Shown in pieces: positions 58,739 through 64,000 of a stretch of 64,000 nucleotides of DNA; position 1 is the stretch's first letter; each line of letters opens with the position of its first letter. Source of the DNA: Daedaleopsis sinensis. Lineage: Eukaryota; Basidiomycota; Agaricomycetes; Polyporales; Polyporaceae. Location of the stretch: positions 2,480,001 through 2,544,000 of the forward strand of contig CM066304.1 in assembly GCA_033807695.1 (NCBI GenBank), given 5' to 3'. A program made the position numbers and the translations under genes. The notes under the pieces are model-generated. The model saw only the letters and a program-made list of their open reading frames with translations, had not been told where the DNA came from and did not search any database.

Positions 58739-60069
58739 TTACATGTATGGCTCGACCTGTTTGTCGAGCCAGTCGCAGAGTGTCTGCTGCTCTTTAGAGT
58801 CGTACGCCCAAGAATTCGGATGGCCTAGGCGTGCCCAAGGACGGATATACTACGCAATGCAGCATCGGCATAAGCGACAGGGAGTCGAAGCCGCGAGGGT
58901 TCGTACTGACCTTCCCATTGAACTCCGCAGCCTCGGGCGCGGTGCCTGCATACAGCGGATTGATCGCACCAAAAGGCGTAGGGTACGTTGACAGCCATTC
59001 CTGAAAGAGCATCCGCGTCAGCACCCGCCCGCTCGAGAATGTGTAGTGCAGAGAACAAGGCGACGCACCCATAACTGCCAGTACCACCCCTTCCCCCGGT
59101 GGAATATCTCGCTTCGCGTCCGGCCGGGGTCGACCGCGAAGCTCAGCACGTCCTCACCGCGCGTGGCAGCCTCGCGCGCGACGAGCGCTGAGAGCGCGAT
59201 CGCGGCGAGCTTGCTCTGCGCGTACATCGCGAGCATGCCCACCCTCCGCCGCTTGCTCTTCGGCGTGCGCTTCGTGCCCTTGCGCATACGAGACGCGCCT
59301 GCGAGCGAGTCTGCGCTGGTGCTGGGCAGGCTGCGGGCCATGGCTGGGTCCGTTTCTGTGAAGGTCTCGTAGTCGAGCTGGCCGCGGGGGGCGAGGTAGT
59401 TGGCCTCCGAGGAGAGCCAGACGATGCGCGCGGGGTCGCGGCTGGCGGTCTCGGCTGCGATCGGAGATGAGCCCTTAGATGATGGCGTGGACGTTGACGG
59501 TGAGGCGAGGAGGAGAGGATAGAGGAGACGGAGGAGAAGGTGATGACCTATGACGTTCGTCCCGAAGGTGAGGTCGTATCCTTGTGTGGTGAGTTCGTCG
59601 GCAGGGGGACACATGATACCTGCGTTCAGGAATAACATGTCCAGCCGTGTCTCTCGTCTGGACACGATGAGCAGGAGGGGGTATGTGATTCAGTATTCGG
59701 ATAGTCCTCACGAGTCCCAGCCGAATGGACTCACCGCTTAAACTCGAGCGCAGAGTCACGTACGCAGGCTAAATCGCCTAGATCAAGCTTCAAAAACTCT
59801 ACCTTGCCTCCCACCTTTTCGGAATCCTCCGCGCGAGTGAGCTCGTCAATCACCCTCTGCGCCTTCTCGGGAGACCGCGCCGCGAGGTAGACCTTCGCAT
59901 TCTTGTGGACAAGAGCCTTGACAATCTCGCGGCCAATGCCCGTGTTGCCTCCGGTGACGAGTGCGATCTTCCCGGAGAGGTCAGGCATGTCGTCCGGGGA
60001 CCATCTCGAGGGCGGGGGTGGGAAGGATGTCTTGATCCACTGGCAATGCAGACGAAGTGACTCGGCCAT
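58739..60069 (-). CDS. short-chain dehydrogenase/reductase (retinol-dehydrogenase/WWOX-like)
   Basis: Four exons on the minus strand join from the ATG at 60069 to the TAA at 58739. The Rossmann fold shows KIALVTGGNTGIGREIVKAL (TGxxxGxG NAD(P) motif), VYLAARSPEKAQ, LKLDLGDLACVRDSA, LFLNAGIMCPP (NAG motif), IVWLSSEAN and the catalytic YAQSKLA (YxxxK). The C-terminal part, GAINPLYAGTAPEAAEFNGK then YIRPWARLGHPNSWAYDSKE and CDWLDKQVEPY, is typical of fungal relatives of retinol dehydrogenase 12 and protochlorophyllide reductase-like SDRs. A Ser/Arg-rich insertion of about 50 residues (about PSTSADSLAGASRMRKGTKR) sits between the serine strand and YxxxK. The protein oxidises or reduces an alcohol/ketone pair; the substrate is unknown. 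The length, about 360 residues, is slightly above the family norm because of the insertion. Confidence 0.92.
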
Positions 60070-61701
60070 AAGGAGAGGGGAGCCACAAGACGGTGTAGCA
60101 GGGTGTAACAGGCGGTGGGCGTATTAACTCGGATCCGCGATGTATATATCGTCGGATGGAGAGAGTACGTCCGGTCTCTTGTGATTTCCGGTGCGTGGAG
60201 GGCGCCAAGGATGTCTCGGTCCCCTCGGGCCTCAGGTAGTTGAGGCTATTAGTAGTACATACCGCTTGATCCCAGGAGACTGCAGGCGAAGCCGAGATAG
60301 TCGGACTTATTCTAGAGGCAGGAAGCTGAAGGATACCGATACATGGTGACGGCCGAATCATCGGCCAACAGCAGCGATAGGGCAACTAAATAGAGTCGGC
60401 GTAGAGGACTCGGCAATATGGATGCGGATACAATCCAGCGAGACCGGCGGATCAATATGTTGTTGTGAGCCTCTGTCTGAGTGAGGGAGGATGTGCTGCC
60501 AGCTCCGAGGTGTGCCAAGGTGAAGCTTTGAACCTTGATGAGTGAGTGACCTGAGACCCACAACATTAATCGTGAACACGCGAAACGTAGGCGTTGGCAA
60601 CGAGATGGGAGGAGGAAATGGGAGGAGGTCCTTCGACTGCCGGCCCGGAATAAGCGCGCACACGTGTCAAGGCTTGACTGACAGTGAACGGTAGTGACAG
60701 TGACAACGGCGACGCCGACTCGCTTTGCTCTCTAACGTTAACGGCCACATAGCTCAGCTCACTGCGGGAGCTGTGATAACCTCTTGCTAGGCTCACCGCA
60801 CTCTGCTGAAGCACCCACCTCTTATGCATGGCTTGACTCCTCGAATTCATCATCTCGCGCTGCTCTGAACTTCCGATCCAATAGTACTACATCTTGTTTG
60901 AACTCTTTTCGATCAAGTCAACCTGCTGACTCTCCTCACGAAGGTGTAGAAGACACCGTTCAGCGGCCCAATATCGAATTTACAAGAGGCTCGCGCAGCG
61001 CTGAAACTCATGCACTCGGCAGCAGTGGGGCGTGGAGGACGAAGCCCGAGGCGCGTTGGCACCTCCTAGAGGAGATGAACCTAGGCCTGTTGTTGAGCAC
61101 GCGTGGTGAATCCCTTTATGTATCTCTTGTGCTCGGAGAATCATGATAATGATACGTGTTTTGGTGAGTTCAATGCTTGGCTCTGGGAATGGTCTCTTTG
61201 GCGTTCCGTGCGCTCCCTCCACCACAAGGATGATCATGAAACGTTGAATCGCTCTCTCGACTAGTCCACGCTCGTTGTCGAGGCCAACAGGTATACGGAC
61301 GAAAACATCTACAGGTGCCTCAAATGCCAGACGCCTCCTCAAGTACTATTGGCTCTATCTGAAGGTTGATAATCTATACAGCGCTACCATCCCTCTTCTG
61401 GATATATACTACTGCCTCTTGTTGCCCTTATAGCGACGGCTGAGCTCGTGTCTCACGAAGCGTATACCGACTTGGCACGCATGTAGAAGCTAGTCACGAC
61501 CACTGCAAGTGGAGCGCCTCAGGTTCTCTACCTTGATCCACCTTTCTACTCCCTGGTCACGACATTGGCTCCGGTTGATGCACGATATCCAGCAGTCGTC
61601 CGCGTCAGCGCGTCAGCCCAATTGTTGGCACATCTGTACGTGGAGTAAGTATGCTAGCATTGACAGTCTGGGCGGATGACGTCACGCCCAGCCGACTCAT
61701 C
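60070..61701. other. intergenic region between SDR and CON-6 genes
   Basis: About 1.6 kb with no conserved exon. It contains the SDR promoter (TATATA at 60143-60148) and the CON-6 promoter at the right end. Confidence 0.5.
60143..60148 (-). promoter_or_regulatory. TATA box of the SDR gene
   Basis: TATATA, about 75 nt upstream of the ATG at 60069. Confidence 0.45.
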
Positions 61702-61707
61702 TATAAA
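61702..61707 (+). promoter_or_regulatory. TATA box of the CON-6 gene
   Basis: TATAAA, 91 nt before the ATG at 61793. Confidence 0.55.
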
Positions 61708-61792
61708 GACCCCATTCTCAACCCCGCGATTCGAAATACTTATCTATCGTCCGTCCAACCCATAACACACAACTGTCTACGGCCGTGTCAAC

Positions 61793-62406
61793 ATGTCTTA
61801 CCACGATGGTGCGTTTCTTGCTAGTACTCCAGCGGGTGACTAATTTGCCGTCTCAGAGAAGCGCGTCGCCGCCGGTTTGAAGGCAGCAATCAGCAATCCG
61901 AACGTTTCTGAGGAGGCCAAAGAGCGCGCCCAGCACCGTCTCGACGACATGGGCACGAACGCCCCCAGCGAGAATGAGTCAAATCGTGTCCTTGGAGGCT
62001 ACAAGGCCACGCTCCACAGTACGTCTCCTATATTGAACCTATATTGAACCTCGCATCCAGCGTGCTAACGGCTCCTTACTGCTGGACCGTAGACCCAAAC
62101 TCGAGCCCGCAAGCAAAGCAACATGCACGCGAGGTGCTTACGGAGGCCGACGCGCGAACCGTCAGCTTCGCGGACGAAGTCGACGTGGCCGTCCTTCCGG
62201 ACTTGGGTCTCGGTGCGGGCGATGTGGACGAGCACCAGAGGCGGATCAATGCTGGGCATAAGGCTGCGCTACACAGTGCGTTCCTATATCGCTGCGCTGA
62301 CGGTCTTGTTATCTTAATAATATTAATGTATGCAGATCCAAACGTCGGACCTGAGGCGAAGGCGCACGCGAGGCAGTACCTCGAGGTACGAGACGAACTC
62401 CCCTGA
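61793..62406 (+). CDS. con-6: conidiation protein 6 (CON-6) family protein
   Basis: Four exons (61793-61808, 61857-62018, 62093-62275, 62336-62406) give 143 residues. Three repeats of the CON-6 motif are visible, each with an NPNxSxEAKxxAxxxL core: AAISNPNVSEEAKERAQHRL, ATLHNPNSSPQAKQHAREVL and AALHNPNVGPEAKAHARQYL. The last two introns fall at the same place in the repeat (between H and N of LHNPN, phase 1), so the exon-repeat unit was probably duplicated. The family is small, hydrophilic and cytosolic, and in Neurospora and other fungi is induced in sporulation and stress. Biochemical function is unknown. Nothing is missing, and the TATA box and start context (CAACATGTC) are good. Confidence 0.92.
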
Positions 62407-63422
62407 TGCAGGCTCTCGTGCTGCTTTTTCTTTGTCTCTCGATGTACGGACTCGCTGGTGACTCTGGACGATGATTTATCGGTATTGTATCGCACTAATA
62501 CATTATTTACTTACCCGATCTTCTGTGTTGGGTGCACACGGCTCTAGACGACGCGCATTGGTGCTGCGGCCTCCCTGCCTGCAATCCGTCAATGCATCCC
62601 GCGTACACGTGCAAGCATCAGTACGTACTGACGCAAACCAGGAAACGACTGACACATTGCGGCACCTCCACGTATTGCACAGAACGTTTCATCGCAGAGA
62701 GGTGTAGTGATCTCATACAAAGATCTTGTAGGTGTTCGTATACACTCAGTATACGCAATAACCAGGGATCAGCTAATGGATTCCCGTTGTTGTCTACCTC
62801 GTTGTTGTCCAATCACAAACGAACTTCACAGGCCAAACTAGTGCTAGGACTTGGGTCCAGGTGTCGCACTGCAGTGTGGTGACGGGGCGCACGGGACAGC
62901 GTTTCAAGCAATATTAATGTGTCAAGAATGCCCGCTCGCTGCTAATTGCACACCTTGAAGGCGACTACGGAAAGGTTGACGTGCGAGGGATGCAAGCGTG
63001 CGTCAGAGCACTGGCAGCACATACAGGAGGTGACGACCGCTTGGTCGGCCGTCTTGGAGGTGTGTGATCCGCTCCCTATCTGACCCCCAGGTTCGCCGAC
63101 ACACATCCCACCTCAGAGGACCATCGAGCGTACTCCGCGACATGGTACTTGCAGACATAGTCCTTGCGTTCACCCTCTGGACGCTTGGACGGGTACATCG
63201 GGAACTCAAGCGCTAGCCGCATCACGATTCTAGCATGAGCTGCTTCAAGCTCCCGCGCAGTTGCTCGCTGTAGATTGTTGTGAGTTTGGATGTATTTGTG
63301 TCTTTCTACTTTACATTCACGTCTGTTGAGTGCTATCCCTTCCACCGTACTTGGATGCTCCACATCATTCGAGTGTATCGGAGGGACCATGGCTGCCCCA
63401 CGGCACGCTTCGGTCAGGCGAG
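62407..63422. other. intergenic region
   Basis: About 1 kb without a recognised exon between CON-6 and the hydrolase gene. Confidence 0.5.
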
Positions 63423-64000
63423 TCAAGCCGCTTTGGTGAAGCTCAGGAGCCACTCGATACCCGCTTGCGCATCGCGCTCGATCTTGACAGAAGCCGCGAG
63501 GTGCGGGAACCATAATTGCGTACCGTGCGCGCAGCCGAGGTTCCTGCAACGCCGTCAGATGCGGACACGGTCAGCTCGTCTCCGAACGGACGGACGCGAC
63601 GATGCAGACGCGGACGTACAGTTCGAGCTTCGTCGTGCCCCCGGACTCCCGCAGCAGCCTCTCGTACAGCAGCCCGTCGTCCCGCAGCGGGTCGCACTCC
63701 ATGCACTGGAAGTACGCAGGGGGCAGCCCGGCGTGCGAGGCGGCCAGCACGGGGGAGATGCGCACGTCCGCGGGTGCGACGTTGACGTTGTACAGCGCTG
63801 CAGCGCGCAGTCAGCATCGCGCGACGCCACCGAGTGACTGTGCGACGCACCGAAAAAATGCTCCACGTCCGCCTTGCTGAGGAGCGGCGCGTCCGCGTTC
63901 TGCGCGTACGAGCGCAGCTCCGCCTTGTACTTGTCTGGCGCGGCGTCCGGGTGCAGAGTGACGGGCTCGCGGAGGAACTGCCCGGTGAGCGGCGCTGCGC
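63423..64000 (-). CDS. HSL-type alpha/beta-hydrolase (alpha/beta hydrolase fold-3), C-terminal part
   Basis: The gene runs off the right edge. The minus strand from 64000 reads a linker with LLSKADVEHFF, a GTGCGT intron, then DVRISPVLAASHAGLPPAYFQCMECDPLRDDGLLYERLLRES. This is the signature block of hormone-sensitive-lipase-like esterases with the acid residue in MECDPLRDD. The last exon carries the histidine motif CAHGTQLWFPHLAASVKIERD and the stop at 63423. The junction before NLGCAHG is not resolved: the natural donors near LELY either break the frame or add about eight residues, so a small lesion is possible. The HGGG and GDSAG motifs would lie outside the window. The enzyme should hydrolyse short-chain or aryl esters; the substrate is unknown. 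Confidence 0.78.

Overview
The window is nuclear DNA of a filamentous basidiomycete, most likely a wood-decay polypore. Coding sequence is broken by many 45-75 nt GT-AG introns and is rich in GC. The families present fit this: fungal phytochrome hybrid kinase, CON-6, opsin-related protein, fungal type-B carboxylesterases and lanosterol synthase. The polypore placement is inference from protein style. All exon structures below were read by eye from conserved motifs and splice consensus; none has transcript support.

Layout. 0-3.4 kb: two tandem minus-strand 4-coumarate-CoA-ligase-like genes, the first only partly inside the window. 4.5-6.5 kb: a decayed glycerol-3-phosphate acyltransferase pseudogene. 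7.1-8.2 kb: an opsin-related seven-helix protein without the retinal lysine. 10.6-12.0 kb: a secreted Ala/Thr-rich protein. 12.6-21.3 kb: a large inverted repeat with arms of about 3.1 kb, each carrying an intact secreted carboxylesterase; the 2.4 kb spacer holds a membrane-anchored alpha/beta-hydrolase. 22.2-24.4 kb: an intact cytochrome P450. 24.9-30.2 kb: an intact phytochrome histidine kinase with receiver domain. 30.7-31.6 kb: a truncated, frameshifted FAD-monooxygenase pseudogene. 32.9-35.3 kb: a third, diverged carboxylesterase. 36.3-36.8 kb: a P450 relic. 37.6-38.4 kb: a composite of a dispersed repeat and a copied phytochrome 5' end, directly upstream of a complete lanosterol synthase (38.5-41.2 kb) that carries one in-frame TAG.

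41.9-58.6 kb: a second inverted duplication, with arms of about 2.3 kb separated by about 12 kb. Each arm has an intact FtsJ-type methyltransferase gene and a broken acetyltransferase-like fragment. The interior is gene-poor, rich in short repeats, and has one convincing gene (serine-rich protein, 51.8-53.0 kb). 58.7-60.1 kb: a short-chain dehydrogenase. 61.8-62.4 kb: a CON-6 protein. 63.4-64.0 kb: the C-terminal part of an HSL-type alpha/beta-hydrolase that runs off the window.

There is no operon logic. The accessory genes (acyl-CoA ligase, esterases, P450, FAD-monooxygenase relic, lanosterol synthase copy, acetyltransferase relics, SDR) are the enzyme classes expected around triterpenoid or aromatic specialised metabolism, but half are broken. 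The clearest message is repeated segmental duplication, often inverted, followed by decay of some copies. I did not find a convincing new defence or mobile system.
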